Made by a program: the position numbers and the translations under genes | NCBI GenBank assembly: GCA_964468805.1 | Contig: CAYXWM010000017.1 | Coordinates: 1-43,213, forward strand | Length of the DNA: 43,213 bases | Reading direction: 5' to 3' | Source: CAYXWM01 sp964468805 | GTDB lineage: Bacteria > Bacillota > Clostridia > Lachnospirales > WRBF01 | Shown: in pieces, positions 35,041 to 43,183 of the stretch | Numbering within the stretch: the first letter of the stretch is position 1 | How the letters are laid out: every line of letters starts with the position of its first letter | The notes under the pieces: generated by a model | Database searches by the model: none | What the model was told of the DNA's origin: nothing | What the model saw: the letters and a program-made list of their open reading frames with translations, nothing else

Positions 35041-35988
35041 TTAATTCATTGAATTTTCAGAACCCAAAACGTTGGTGATTTTTTCTTCTACAAGGGCTTG
35101 TACGAAGTTTCTCGCATCTGTCAAGTAACCTCTGGGGTCGAAGTCTTCGGGTTTTTCTGCCAAGCGTTGTCTGATAGCTGCGGTCATTGCTAGGCGAATG
35201 TCGGTATCCATGTTGATTTTGCAAACTGAAAGAGAAGATGCTTTACGCAACATTTCTGCAGGCATACCGCTTGCACCTTTTAAGGAAGCACCGTTTTTGT
35301 TGCAAATTTCGATGTATTTGGGATCAACAGAGGAAGCACCGTGAAGAACTATGGGGAAATTCTTTAATCCGGCTTCGTCAAGTTTCTTTGTGATAGTTTC
35401 CAAACGAGCAAAGTCAAGTTTAGCTTCGCCTTTGAATTTGTATGCACCGTGGCTGGTTCCGATAGCAACCGCAAGTGAGTCGATTCCCGTACGAGAAACG
35501 AAATCCACAGCTTGGTCGGGGTCGGTGTAAGTTGCGTTAGCGGCGGATACGTTTACTTCGTCTTCTACGCCTGCAAGCTTACCCAATTCAGCTTCAACGG
35601 TAACACCTTTGGAATGAGCGTATTTAACAACCTCAATGGTTTTTTTAACGTTTTCTTCATAATCGTAATGAGATCCGTCGAACATTACGGAAGTAAAGCC
35701 GTTGTCAATAACTTCTTTGCAAATTTCGAAATCAGCGCCGTGATCCAAGTGTAACGCTATATCAATACCGGTTTCCTCAATAGCAGCCTTAACCATACCG
35801 TTCAAGTATAACGGTCCGGCATATTTCAAAGCAGATTTGCTTACTTGCATGATAACGGCAGAATTTTTAGCCTTGCAAGCCCAAGCTATTGCTTGTATAA
35901 TCTCCATATTGTTAATATTAAAAGCACCGATTGCATAACCGTTTGCGAAAGCTTTTTTAAACATATTTTCGGTTGTAACCAAAGCCAT
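35041..35988 (-). CDS. fba: Class II fructose-bisphosphate aldolase
   Basis: 315 residues from ATG 35988 (MALVTTENMFKKAFANGYAI), with GGAAGGAGCG upstream; a longer frame to 36015 lacks support. A zinc-dependent TIM-barrel aldolase splitting fructose-1,6-bisphosphate. Zinc and substrate residues are in IALHLDHGADFE, VAIGTSHGAYKFKGE, FPIVLHGASSVD and CKINMDTDIRLAMTAAIR. Length and motifs are normal. It is monocistronic, with its own promoter (36030-36058) and terminator. Confidence 0.95.
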   Translation of the reverse strand: MALVTTENMFKKAFANGYAIGAFNINNMEIIQAIAWACKAKNSAVIMQVSKSALKYAGPLYLNGMVKAAIEETGIDIALHLDHGADFEICKEVIDNGFTSVMFDGSHYDYEENVKKTIEVVKYAHSKGVTVEAELGKLAGVEDEVNVSAANATYTDPDQAVDFVSRTGIDSLAVAIGTSHGAYKFKGEAKLDFARLETITKKLDEAGLKNFPIVLHGASSVDPKYIEICNKNGASLKGASGMPAEMLRKASSLSVCKINMDTDIRLAMTAAIRQRLAEKPEDFDPRGYLTDARNFVQALVEEKITNVLGSENSMN

Positions 35989-36029
35989 AAATAACGCTCC
36001 TTCCAAGAATTTCAAATATTATCGTTACT

Positions 36030-36058
36030 ATTATAAACCGGAAAAATATATTAATCAA
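36030..36058 (-). promoter_or_regulatory. Sigma-A promoter of fba
   Basis: On the minus strand TTGATT (36053-36058), 17 bp, TATAAT (36030-36035), about 42 bp before the start codon. Near consensus, fitting a highly expressed glycolytic gene. Confidence 0.75.
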
Positions 36059-36220
36059 TGATAATTTTTATATTTACTTTGTCCCAAGTTATTGATATAA
36101 TATCAACTTAATTGCTATTTACCAATTCGCTTTTGGCTTGTCCCGGTTAAAAAGCAATTTTGCCCATACATTTTTCGGCAAATTTTTAATACTTTACAAA
36201 ACTAAGCTAATTATTTAACA

Positions 36221-36266
36221 TATTTTTTATTATCATAAAATAATATTTTTTATTATCATACAATAA
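36221..36266. repeat. 23-bp tandem duplication upstream of lspA
   Basis: tattttttattatcataaaa plus taa is repeated at once with one change (a to c), 36221-36243 and 36244-36266. It ends 22 bp before the lspA start, so it lies in the promoter or leader. Confidence 0.8.
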
Positions 36267-36288
36267 CAACCCGCAAAGGCGTGATACT

Positions 36289-36750
36289 ATGTTGCCGGTT
36301 ATTATAGTTACAGCCTCTGTAATTCTCTGTGACCAATTACTTAAATTGATTACGGAAAAAATTATCCCTGAGGGTAAATCGGTTCATCTTTATAAAAGAC
36401 TTTACCTAACCAATGTTAAGAACAAAGGCGTAGCCTTGGGATTTTTGAAAAACAGCCCAAAAGTCATCATGTATTTGGTTGTTGGTTCTTTATTGCTGTT
36501 TACCTTTGCTTATTTATTGCTTATAAAAAGAAAACAAAACTCCGCTCTGTCTACAGTAGCCTATGCTCTGGTTTTGGGTGGTGGTATTTCTAACATTATT
36601 GACCGTTTAAGAAACAAATATGTAACGGATTACCTTAGCATAAAATCATCAAAACCCTTGCCTGTTTTTAATTTGGCTGATATATTTATAGCCGTGGGAG
36701 CCTTAATTTTCTTTTTTAGGGAACTAAAAACATTTATGTTTAATGCATAA
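36289..36750 (+). CDS. lspA: Signal peptidase II (prolipoprotein)
   Basis: 153 residues, four membrane helices. Family blocks: VILCDQLLKLITEK, LTNVKNKGVALGFLKN, the first catalytic Asp in GGISNIIDRLRNKYVTDYLS and the second in PVFNLADIFIAVG. It removes the signal peptide from lipoproteins such as the solute-binding protein at 29291. The usual GNLIDR is SNIIDR here, a mild change. The ribosome binding site (AAAGGCG) is weak. Confidence 0.88.
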   Translation: MLPVIIVTASVILCDQLLKLITEKIIPEGKSVHLYKRLYLTNVKNKGVALGFLKNSPKVIMYLVVGSLLLFTFAYLLLIKRKQNSALSTVAYALVLGGGISNIIDRLRNKYVTDYLSIKSSKPLPVFNLADIFIAVGALIFFFRELKTFMFNA

Positions 36751-36936
36751 AAAATTAACATAAACCGGAGATAGCTTTTGTTTACGATTTAGCCGGTCCC
36801 TAATCATCCTTTAAGTCATTATTTCGCCCGGATATCCGGCATATGTTGCCCGTTCTTGAAAATATGCACTATAAAATAAACAAAAAGTGCTAAAATACAT
36901 GGTAAAATCTTTGTAAAAATTTTAGTTTGTCTCCTC

Positions 36937-36965
36937 TTGTTTTTTTTTAAGAAGTGTAATATAAT
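36937..36965 (+). promoter_or_regulatory. Promoter of 6S RNA
   Basis: TTGTTT (36937-36942), 17 bp, TATAAT (36960-36965), placing the transcript start near 36972, just before the closing stem of the RNA. Confidence 0.6.
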
Positions 36966-36986
36966 AATCTCATCGCAAAAATAAAA

Positions 36987-37169
36987 GTTCCTGAAATGTT
37001 CGATAACCTATCATTTTGAACCTACATCTCTTCAACGGGTTTCCTTTACTCGTGGTGTACGTCAGACCGCAAGATAATTCCCTTTGGGCAGCGGAAGGCG
37101 GAAACCATGACGCGGATACCCACCTAGCAATAGCTAGGTGTCAAAATATAGGACCGGCATTTCGGGATT
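36987..37169 (+). ncRNA. ssrS: 6S RNA
   Basis: About 183 nt that I recognise as the Clostridia-type 6S RNA. The ends pair in a long closing stem (gttcctgaaatg with catttcggga; acctatcattttgaa with tcaaaatataggacc). The conserved core reads gaacctacatctcttcaacg, gtacgtcagaccgcaagata, ccctttgggcagcggaaggc and catgacgcggatacccacct. 6S RNA mimics an open promoter and binds the housekeeping RNA polymerase in stationary phase. It has its own promoter and an intrinsic terminator. The 86-codon frame inside it is not a gene. Confidence 0.75.
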
Positions 37170-37177
37170 ATCACAAA

Positions 37178-37205
37178 CGAAAGTCCGTTGGGCTTGCGTT
37201 TTTTT
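37178..37205 (+). terminator. Terminator of 6S RNA
   Basis: cgaaagtcc, loop gttg, ggcttgcg, then seven T. One mismatch and one bulge in the stem. Confidence 0.7.
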
Positions 37206-37256
37206 ATTTTGCGGAAATTTTTTTACTTTTCGTTTTAATATGTTATAATGAGTACT

Positions 37257-37396
37257 TATACTTAGTTGACGGTTAAGCAGAAACAAAAGCGTATATTCGA
37301 ATTGGAGAATCACCGGTGTTTTTTCATAAAAAACGAAGAAGCGAATCCTTTACGAAGAATAGCTTTTGTTACTATTCCTTATGCAATTAAGTTATA
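37257..37396 (+). repeat. MITE-like palindromic repeat, copy B
   Basis: 140 bp beginning tatacttagtt and ending aattaagttata. Inside are gttaagcag, acaaaagcgtatattcg, accggtg, the perfect small hairpin gttttttcataaaaaac, then cgaagaatagcttttgttac. Copy C at 42515 is the same element in the other orientation. The whole is an imperfect palindrome. There is no ORF, so it would have to be moved by a transposase from elsewhere. Confidence 0.8.
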
Positions 37397-37461
37397 AAAC
37401 TTCTTAAAAGACTAAAAACCCTTAATCGGGCAATTATTATAAAAAGAAGTCCGGATAAAAG

Positions 37462-37492
37462 GAGATACTTTTTCAGTAAAAAAAGTATTCTC
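37462..37492. promoter_or_regulatory. Leader hairpin upstream of the radical SAM gene
   Basis: gagatacttttt pairs with aaaaagtattctc, 53 bp before the start at 37546. No T-run follows on the plus strand. It may be a leader structure; the function is unknown. Confidence 0.35.
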
Positions 37493-37545
37493 AAAATTTA
37501 TTTACTTTTTTTATTCCACATACATACAAAACCAAGGAGAATAAA

Positions 37546-40050
37546 ATGATACCCCATAATTTACTGCTTACTGTTGAAAAACCGGCACGATATATAGGAA
37601 ACGAAATAAATATGATACGGAAAAATCCCGAGGACATAGAAATACGTTTTGCTTTTTGTTTCCCGGACGTCTACGAAATAGGTATGAGCCATTTAGGTCT
37701 GCAAATTCTTTATTATTTTTTAAACAGACGTAAGGATACCTATTGCGAACGTTGCTTTGCACCTTGGTTGGATATGGAAAAGGTTTTAAGGGATAATAAA
37801 ATGCCTCTCAGTACCTTGGAAACAGGTACGGCCCTTAATGACTTTGACTTTGTGGGCTTTACTTTGCAATATGAACTAAGCTACACGAATATAATTAATA
37901 TGTTGGAACTGGGCGGTATCCCCATTTTAGCCGCTGACAGAACCGAAGAGCATCCCATAATCTGTGCAGGCGGACCTTGTGCATACAATCCGGAGCCTTT
38001 GGCTGATATAATCGACTTTTTCTATATAGGCGAAGGCGAAGTTTCCTATGATGAAATCTTGGATATGTACAAGGAACACAAAAATAACGGCGGTACCAGG
38101 GATATGTTCCTAAGAAAACTACTTAAAGTAAAAGGCATATATGTCCCCAAATTTTACGAGGTTACTTACGAAAACAATAAAATCAACTCATTTATGCCCA
38201 CAATCGAAGATGCACCTAAAACAATTAAAAAGGTAATGGTAGAAGATATAGCCAATGTATTTTATCCGGAAAATCTGCTGGTGCCTTTGACGGAAACTGT
38301 CCATGACAGGGTAAGTTTGGAGGTTTTCAGAGGTTGCGTAAGAGGTTGCAGATTCTGCCAAGCCGGTTATATTTACAGACCTTACAGAGAAAAACCCGCC
38401 GAACGACTTTTGGAACTTGCGGGAAAATTGGTTGAAACTTCAGGACATGAGGAAATATCCCTTGTTTCTTTAAGTACCGGCGATTATTCTGAGTTTAAAG
38501 AACTGACCGAAAATATACTTGATACGTTTAAAGACCAACGAGTCAATATCTCATTGCCTTCTTTGCGTATAGACGCCTTTTCCTTGGAACTTATGGGACG
38601 TGTTCAAGAAGTACGCAAAAGCAGTCTAACCTTTGCTCCGGAAGCAGGCACCCAAAGATTGAGAGACGTTATAAATAAAGGAATTACGGAGCAAGAAATA
38701 CTCAGCGGATGCAAACTTGCCTTTGAAGGCGGTTGGAATAGGGTTAAGTTATATTTCCTTATGGGTCTTCCTACGGAAACAGACGAAGATTTGTTGGGTA
38801 TAGTAAAGCTTTCAGAAGATATAGTAAAACAATACTATACAACAAAATCAAAAAGACCGTTGAGCGTAGTAGTCAGCGTTTCCTGTCTTGTACCCAAACC
38901 CTTTACTCCATTCCAATGGGAAAGACAAAATTCAGCGGAAGAATATGCCGCAAAGCAGGAGTTAATTAAAAAGAACTTCTCCAAAAAACAAATTAAATTC
39001 ATTTACAGCCACCCAAATATGAGTATATTGGAATGTGTTATTTCAAGAGGAGATCGCAGAGTTACCCGTGCTTTAATTAAGGCTTGGGAAAAAGGTGCCC
39101 GTTTTGACGGTTGGACAGAACATTTCTCCTTTGAACGTTGGCAAGAGGCTTTTGACGAATGCGGATTAAGTTTTGATATTTACACTTCCGGAAAAGCTCT
39201 TGACGAAATTTTGCCCTGGGATCATATTAACATAGGCGTGGGTAAAGATTTCCTTATATCGGAGTATCAAAGGGCAATTAATGAGCAAGTAACCGGAAAT
39301 TGTCGGGAAAAATGCTCTGCCTGTGGCTTGGAAGAACTAAAATTATGCCGTAAAGATAAGGCACAAAAGGCAACTCCCATTCCGATAAAAACCGTGAAAG
39401 AGCAAAAAGAAAAGTCTCTGCAACTTCTCAGACTGAAATTTACCAAGCTCGGAAAAATGCGTTACATCGGGCATTTGGACTTGCAAACCTTATTTCAGCG
39501 AGCAATTAAACGTGCCGGACTTCCCATAGAATATTCCCAAGGATTTAACCCTCATCAGATTATTTCCTTTGCCTTGCCTTTGGCTGTGGGAATGGGCTCG
39601 GAATGTGAGTTCGTAAATATCTTGCTTAACGAAGAAAGAGATTTGCAACTTGTGATTGACAGCTTGAATACCGCTTTGCCGGAAGGTTTAAGAGTTTTGG
39701 AAGCAGAAATTTTGACAAGCAATAAAAAGGCACCCTCAGTAACAGCGGCAACTTATAAAATTACGTTGCCTTCCGTTTCTACGGACGAATTAAAATCAGT
39801 AACAGCTGAAATCTTAAACCGGGAAGAAATAATGGTAGAAAGAAAAACCAAAACAAAAACTTCTACCGTTAATATCAGGGAACATATTAAGAAAATTGCA
39901 GTAAGCGAAAACCAACTTATGGCAACCCTGTCAGCAGGGTCACAAAACAATCTAAAACCGCAATTGTTGGTTGAAGAAATTTATAGACGTTTAAATAAAG
40001 AATACAATCAAAATCAACCGGATTATATAAGAACCGAATTGTTCTTTTAA
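37546..40050 (+). CDS. Fused B12-binding-like radical SAM protein plus DUF2344 domain
   Basis: 834 residues in two parts. The first about 610 belong to the TIGR03960-type radical SAM family: N-terminal block FAFCFPDVYEIGMSHLGLQI, ICAGGPCAYNPEPLADIIDF, and the cluster motif EVFRGCVRGCRFCQAGYIYR (CxxxCxxC). The part from about 622 (QLLRLKFTKLGKMRYIGHLD; EYSQGFNPHQIISFALPLAV) is DUF2344 (TIGR03936). In many Clostridia these are two adjacent genes next to ribonuclease G and rplU; here they are one frame. A Cys cluster (CREKCSACGLEELKLC) sits between the parts. The substrate is not known. The ribosome binding site AAGGAGA is good. Confidence 0.9.
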   Translation: MIPHNLLLTVEKPARYIGNEINMIRKNPEDIEIRFAFCFPDVYEIGMSHLGLQILYYFLNRRKDTYCERCFAPWLDMEKVLRDNKMPLSTLETGTALNDFDFVGFTLQYELSYTNIINMLELGGIPILAADRTEEHPIICAGGPCAYNPEPLADIIDFFYIGEGEVSYDEILDMYKEHKNNGGTRDMFLRKLLKVKGIYVPKFYEVTYENNKINSFMPTIEDAPKTIKKVMVEDIANVFYPENLLVPLTETVHDRVSLEVFRGCVRGCRFCQAGYIYRPYREKPAERLLELAGKLVETSGHEEISLVSLSTGDYSEFKELTENILDTFKDQRVNISLPSLRIDAFSLELMGRVQEVRKSSLTFAPEAGTQRLRDVINKGITEQEILSGCKLAFEGGWNRVKLYFLMGLPTETDEDLLGIVKLSEDIVKQYYTTKSKRPLSVVVSVSCLVPKPFTPFQWERQNSAEEYAAKQELIKKNFSKKQIKFIYSHPNMSILECVISRGDRRVTRALIKAWEKGARFDGWTEHFSFERWQEAFDECGLSFDIYTSGKALDEILPWDHINIGVGKDFLISEYQRAINEQVTGNCREKCSACGLEELKLCRKDKAQKATPIPIKTVKEQKEKSLQLLRLKFTKLGKMRYIGHLDLQTLFQRAIKRAGLPIEYSQGFNPHQIISFALPLAVGMGSECEFVNILLNEERDLQLVIDSLNTALPEGLRVLEAEILTSNKKAPSVTAATYKITLPSVSTDELKSVTAEILNREEIMVERKTKTKTSTVNIREHIKKIAVSENQLMATLSAGSQNNLKPQLLVEEIYRRLNKEYNQNQPDYIRTELFF

Positions 40051-40069
40051 AAATAATCGGCTTTCCATG

Positions 40070-40198
40070 GGGAGTTAGACTAATCGCGTAATAAATCTGT
40101 TCTGTAAATTTCTATATGCCGGTAACGTCGCATACGGTAACGTCGCATATTTGAAATTTTACAGAATGGGTTTAAACCGGATTAGTATTAATACTCCC
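40070..40198. repeat. 129-bp imperfect inverted repeat with a 15-bp tandem duplication in its loop
   Basis: Outer arms gggagttagactaat and attagtattaatactccc pair, and inner arms ttctgtaaatttctatatg and catatttgaaattttacaga pair. Between them cggtaacgtcgcata occurs twice in tandem (40120-40134, 40135-40149). It fills the gap between the radical SAM and phosphatase genes. Sequence and ends differ from the 140-bp MITE-like family. Confidence 0.75.
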
Positions 40199-40258
40199 TT
40201 AATTTGACATCATGTGAATTTCCTTATTTTCTCATTATTCAAAATTAAGGAGTATGCC

Positions 40259-40978
40259 ATGCTTAGAAGACTGTGTTTAAAAGGAACCATGAACACCAGA
40301 GAACTCGGCGGTTTTCCCATAGGAAAATTCAATCATACGGCGTATAAGGCTTTTTTACGCTCTGATGATTTATCAAAGGTAACTGAGGAAGACATAGAAT
40401 GTCTTAAAGATTACGGTTTGAAAACGGTAATAGATTTAAGAAATACCGATGAAATCAAACTTTCCGAAAGCTTATTCCCGGAAATGGAAGGAATAAAATA
40501 TTTTAATGTCACTTTAACTGAAAATTACGACTTTGTAAGCTCACAGAGCTTTTTCAGTTTGGATATGCCGCAAATGTACTTGGAAGTAGCTAAGAATCAC
40601 GCCGGGCTTTCACGTTTGTTTAATACCATGGCAGAGAACAACGAAGGAATAATCCTGTTTCACTGTGTGGCAGGCAAGGACAGAACCGGAGTGGTTACCT
40701 GTATTTTGTTAATGCTGGCCGGGGTGTCTTTATTGGATATAATGGCTGACCATCAAGTTTCCAATACCTTTCTTATTCCGGCTATGGATTCCATCAGAGC
40801 ACGTTATCCGGATATGCCCATGCACGTAAATCTTTCGGACCCCTTGTGGATAAAAGGTGCTTATGACTATATTACCGATAATTTCGGAACAGCCCGCAGT
40901 TATTTGCAGCACATAAATGTCTCGGAAAAAAACATAGATATTTTGTATAAAAAAATTACCGGTTTGGAAAACTTTTAA
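40259..40978 (+). CDS. Tyrosine-protein phosphatase (Y_phosphatase3 type)
   Basis: 239 residues from ATG 40259 (MLRRLCLKGTMNTRELGGFP), with AAGGAG upstream. Family layout: NTRELGGFPIG near the start, LKTVIDLRNTDEI and the P-loop FHCVAGKDRTGVVTCILL with catalytic Cys, Asp and Arg (HCxxGKDRTG). Related bacterial enzymes remove phosphate from phosphotyrosine or phosphoinositides. It is an isolated gene with no kinase nearby, so the substrate cannot be inferred. Confidence 0.88.
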   Translation: MLRRLCLKGTMNTRELGGFPIGKFNHTAYKAFLRSDDLSKVTEEDIECLKDYGLKTVIDLRNTDEIKLSESLFPEMEGIKYFNVTLTENYDFVSSQSFFSLDMPQMYLEVAKNHAGLSRLFNTMAENNEGIILFHCVAGKDRTGVVTCILLMLAGVSLLDIMADHQVSNTFLIPAMDSIRARYPDMPMHVNLSDPLWIKGAYDYITDNFGTARSYLQHINVSEKNIDILYKKITGLENF

Positions 40979-41078
40979 AGGATTTTCCGTTTTAACGGCG
41001 AATTTTATAGATATAAGTAAACGTTGAAAACCCGGTTATAAATAAATTAATAAATCAGCGTTTACATAAGGAATTTTG

Positions 41079-41106
41079 TTGCAATACGTAACCATTATGG
41101 TATAAT
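41079..41106 (+). promoter_or_regulatory. Sigma-A promoter of hpf
   Basis: TTGCAA (41079-41084), 16 bp, TATAAT (41101-41106). It places the start near 41113 and leaves an untranslated leader of about 150 nt. Confidence 0.7.
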
Positions 41107-41112
41107 ATTACT

Positions 41113-41261
41113 CCGACACAAAATTCTGAGAATTGTAATAGTCGGAATAATGGGCTTTCGTTCTTGTGAAAGCCGCAATGCAATATACTTAATACTATTC
41201 CCCAACTCTATGTTTTAAATGGGTCAGTATTATTTATAAAAAACCGGAAAGGGGTTTTAGC
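41113..41261 (+). promoter_or_regulatory. Structured 5' leader of hpf
   Basis: Several hairpins can form: ccgac (41113) with gtcgg (41141) enclosing aattctgagaatt, and ggctttc (41153) with gaaagcc (41168). There is also a weaker pairing of aatactattcccca with tgggtcagtatt. I cannot match it to a known riboswitch class. Confidence 0.4.
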
Positions 41262-41801
41262 ATGAAATTTACATTCACAGGAAAGAATATTTCTTTGACC
41301 GAATCCCTAAAAGAAAAGGCTTCCGCTAAGTTGGGCAGACTTGCAAAACTGTTGCCGGAAAATGCAGAAATAGCAGTGGCTTTCAGTGTTGTTAAGCAGG
41401 ATCAAACCGTAGAGGTTACTGTGCCACTTAACAAACGTATATTACGTGCTGAAGTAACTACGGAAGATATGTATGCGTCCATAGACGAAATTGTGGACAA
41501 GTTGGAAAAACAAATGGTTAAATACAAAAGCCGTTTGCGTCACAAGTCCAAAAAGGATACAAAATATCAAAACGAGCTGTCCTTGATAGTGGACGATATT
41601 GAAGAAACCGATTCACAATACCCGGTAATCGAAAAGACCAAACGTTTTGCCCTTAAACCCATGGATGCTGAAGAAGCGGTTATGGAATTGGAGCTTTTGG
41701 GTCATTCATTCTATGTTTTTCTTAACAGCACCACAGAGGAAGTTAATGTGGTTTACAAGCGTAAAGACGGCACATTTGGACATATAGAACCGGAGTTTTA
41801 G
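41262..41801 (+). CDS. hpf: Ribosome hibernation promoting factor, long form
   Basis: 179 residues. The N-terminal S30AE domain (KFTFTGKNISLTESLKEKAS; EVTTEDMYASIDEIVDKLEK) binds the decoding centre, then a linker. The C-terminal dimerisation domain (about 120-179, VIEKTKRFALKPMDAEEAVM; ELLGHSFYVFLN) joins two ribosomes into 100S particles. Long HPF is the Firmicutes form. GGAAAGGGG precedes the ATG. rdgB follows after one base, so they are co-transcribed. Confidence 0.94.
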   Translation: MKFTFTGKNISLTESLKEKASAKLGRLAKLLPENAEIAVAFSVVKQDQTVEVTVPLNKRILRAEVTTEDMYASIDEIVDKLEKQMVKYKSRLRHKSKKDTKYQNELSLIVDDIEETDSQYPVIEKTKRFALKPMDAEEAVMELELLGHSFYVFLNSTTEEVNVVYKRKDGTFGHIEPEF

Positions 41802-41802
41802 A

Positions 41803-42390
41803 ATGGAATTATTGTTTGCCACAAAGAATCAAAATAAACTGCAGGAAATACGTGAAGTCCTTGAGGGATATACTATCGTATCCATGCAGGATAAAAATAT
41901 AGACATAGATGTTACTGAAGACGGCTTGACCTACGAGGAAAATGCCTTAAAAAAAGCCCGTGCAATCATGGAAATAACCGGTCTTACAACTCTTTCCGAT
42001 GATTCGGGCTTGGAGATAGAATTTCTCGATAACCGCCCGGGAGTACATTCGGCTAGGTTTTTGGGAGAAGATACCGGCTATGATATTAAAAACAATCATA
42101 TATTGGAGCTTTTAAAGGACGTACCCAACAACCAAAGAAAAGCACGTTTTGTTTGCTCTATAGCCGCGGTTTTTCCCGATAACAACTCTTTAGTCGCAAC
42201 TTGCTCCTTAGAAGGCTATATTGCTCATACTGTAAGCGGAAAAAACGGCTTCGGATATGACCCGATTTTCTTTGTTCCGGAGTTTGGCGTTACCACAGCG
42301 GAAATGCCGCCGGAATTGAAGAACCGAATTAGCCACAGAGGCAAAGCCCTGCGGAAAATGAGAGATATGTTAAGCAATTATAATATTTAA
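41803..42390 (+). CDS. rdgB: XTP/dITP diphosphatase (RdgB/HAM1 family)
   Basis: 195 residues. Seen: LLFATKNQNKLQEIREVL (nucleotide-binding start), LTTLSDDSGLEIEFLDNRPG (metal-binding Asp), GKNGFGYDPIFFVPEFG and the last block ISHRGKALRKM. It removes non-canonical purine nucleoside triphosphates. Its ATG follows the hpf stop after one base. A strong terminator ends the pair. Confidence 0.95.
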   Translation: MELLFATKNQNKLQEIREVLEGYTIVSMQDKNIDIDVTEDGLTYEENALKKARAIMEITGLTTLSDDSGLEIEFLDNRPGVHSARFLGEDTGYDIKNNHILELLKDVPNNQRKARFVCSIAAVFPDNNSLVATCSLEGYIAHTVSGKNGFGYDPIFFVPEFGVTTAEMPPELKNRISHRGKALRKMRDMLSNYNI

Positions 42391-42433
42391 ATCGTTTAAA
42401 TCAGTTACGGAATAATAAAGTCTTTATAACGGA

Positions 42434-42479
42434 ATATGAGGGAGACTTTATCTTCGGAAAAAGTTTCCCTCATATTTTT
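42434..42479 (+). terminator. Terminator of hpf-rdgB
   Basis: atatgagggagacttt pairs with aaagtttccctcatat (16 bp, one G-T pair), followed by TTTT. Confidence 0.9.
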
Positions 42480-42514
42480 GTTCCGAATTTAATCAAAAGG
42501 ATTTAGAACGAAAC

Positions 42515-42652
42515 TATACTTAATTGCATAAGGAGTTTAACAAAATCTATTCTTCGTAAACGGTTCGCTCTTGCGTTTTTTATGAAAAAACACCGGTCGC
42601 TCACCACTACGAATATACGCTTTTGCTACTGCTTAACTCGAAATTAAGTATA
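42515..42652 (-). repeat. MITE-like palindromic repeat, copy C
   Basis: 138 bp with perfect 11-bp terminal inverted repeats TATACTTAATT (42515-42525) and AATTAAGTATA (42642-42652). In reverse complement it matches copy B over most of its length, including gcaaaagcgtatattcg, accggtg and gttttttcataaaaaac. It is the best preserved copy and lies between rdgB and the phosphodiesterase gene. The element ends 49 bp before that start codon. Confidence 0.85.
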
Positions 42653-42700
42653 TATGTTAAACCGTTTAGAAGCTGTTTTTCTATACTTCGGAGGTATTTA

Positions 42701-43183
42701 TTGAAACTACTTGTACTTAGCGATTCTCACGGAAATACGGGATTAATTTACAAACTCTTGGAATCCATGCACAGTCAATTGGATTATGTAATACACCTTG
42801 GCGATTGCTTTACGGATATAGATTGTTATACTACTGTATTTCCGAAAATTAACTTTGTGTCCGTTACCGGAAATTGCGATTATTACTGCAAGGAAATTCC
42901 TTCTCTGACCATTACCGTAGAAGGAGTAAGGATATTCATAACTCACGGTCATCAATACAGAGTTAAATCAGGTTTGTATACCATACTAAAAGCCGCCAAG
43001 GAAAATGACGCCGGGCTGTGCCTCTTCGGTCATACACATCGCCCTGAAACAGATACTCTGTCCGGTATTATGTTTGTCAATCCCGGGAGTTTATCTCTAC
43101 CCAGAGACGGCTCAAAGGCCGGATATGCATTAATCAATATTGAAAAAGGAAAAATTGAACCAAAATTTATAACTTTAGATTGA
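42701..43183 (+). CDS. YfcE/MJ0936-type metallophosphoesterase
   Basis: 160 residues from TTG 42701 (LKLLVLSDSHGNTG), with GGAGG just upstream; the longer frame starts inside the repeat and is rejected. Metal-binding motifs in order: SDSHGN, HLGDCF, VTGNCDY, ITHGHQY, LFGHTHRP, FVNPGSLSLPR. Family members hydrolyse phosphodiesters such as bis-pNPP; physiological substrates are mostly unknown. It is a complete gene ending 30 bp before the window end. Confidence 0.92.
   Translation: MKLLVLSDSHGNTGLIYKLLESMHSQLDYVIHLGDCFTDIDCYTTVFPKINFVSVTGNCDYYCKEIPSLTITVEGVRIFITHGHQYRVKSGLYTILKAAKENDAGLCLFGHTHRPETDTLSGIMFVNPGSLSLPRDGSKAGYALINIEKGKIEPKFITLD

Noticed and set aside
37016..37276. 86-codon plus-strand frame with an ATG-like start
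   Set aside because: It lies across the 6S RNA, its terminator and a MITE-like repeat, and has no ribosome binding site. RNA structure explains the sequence better.
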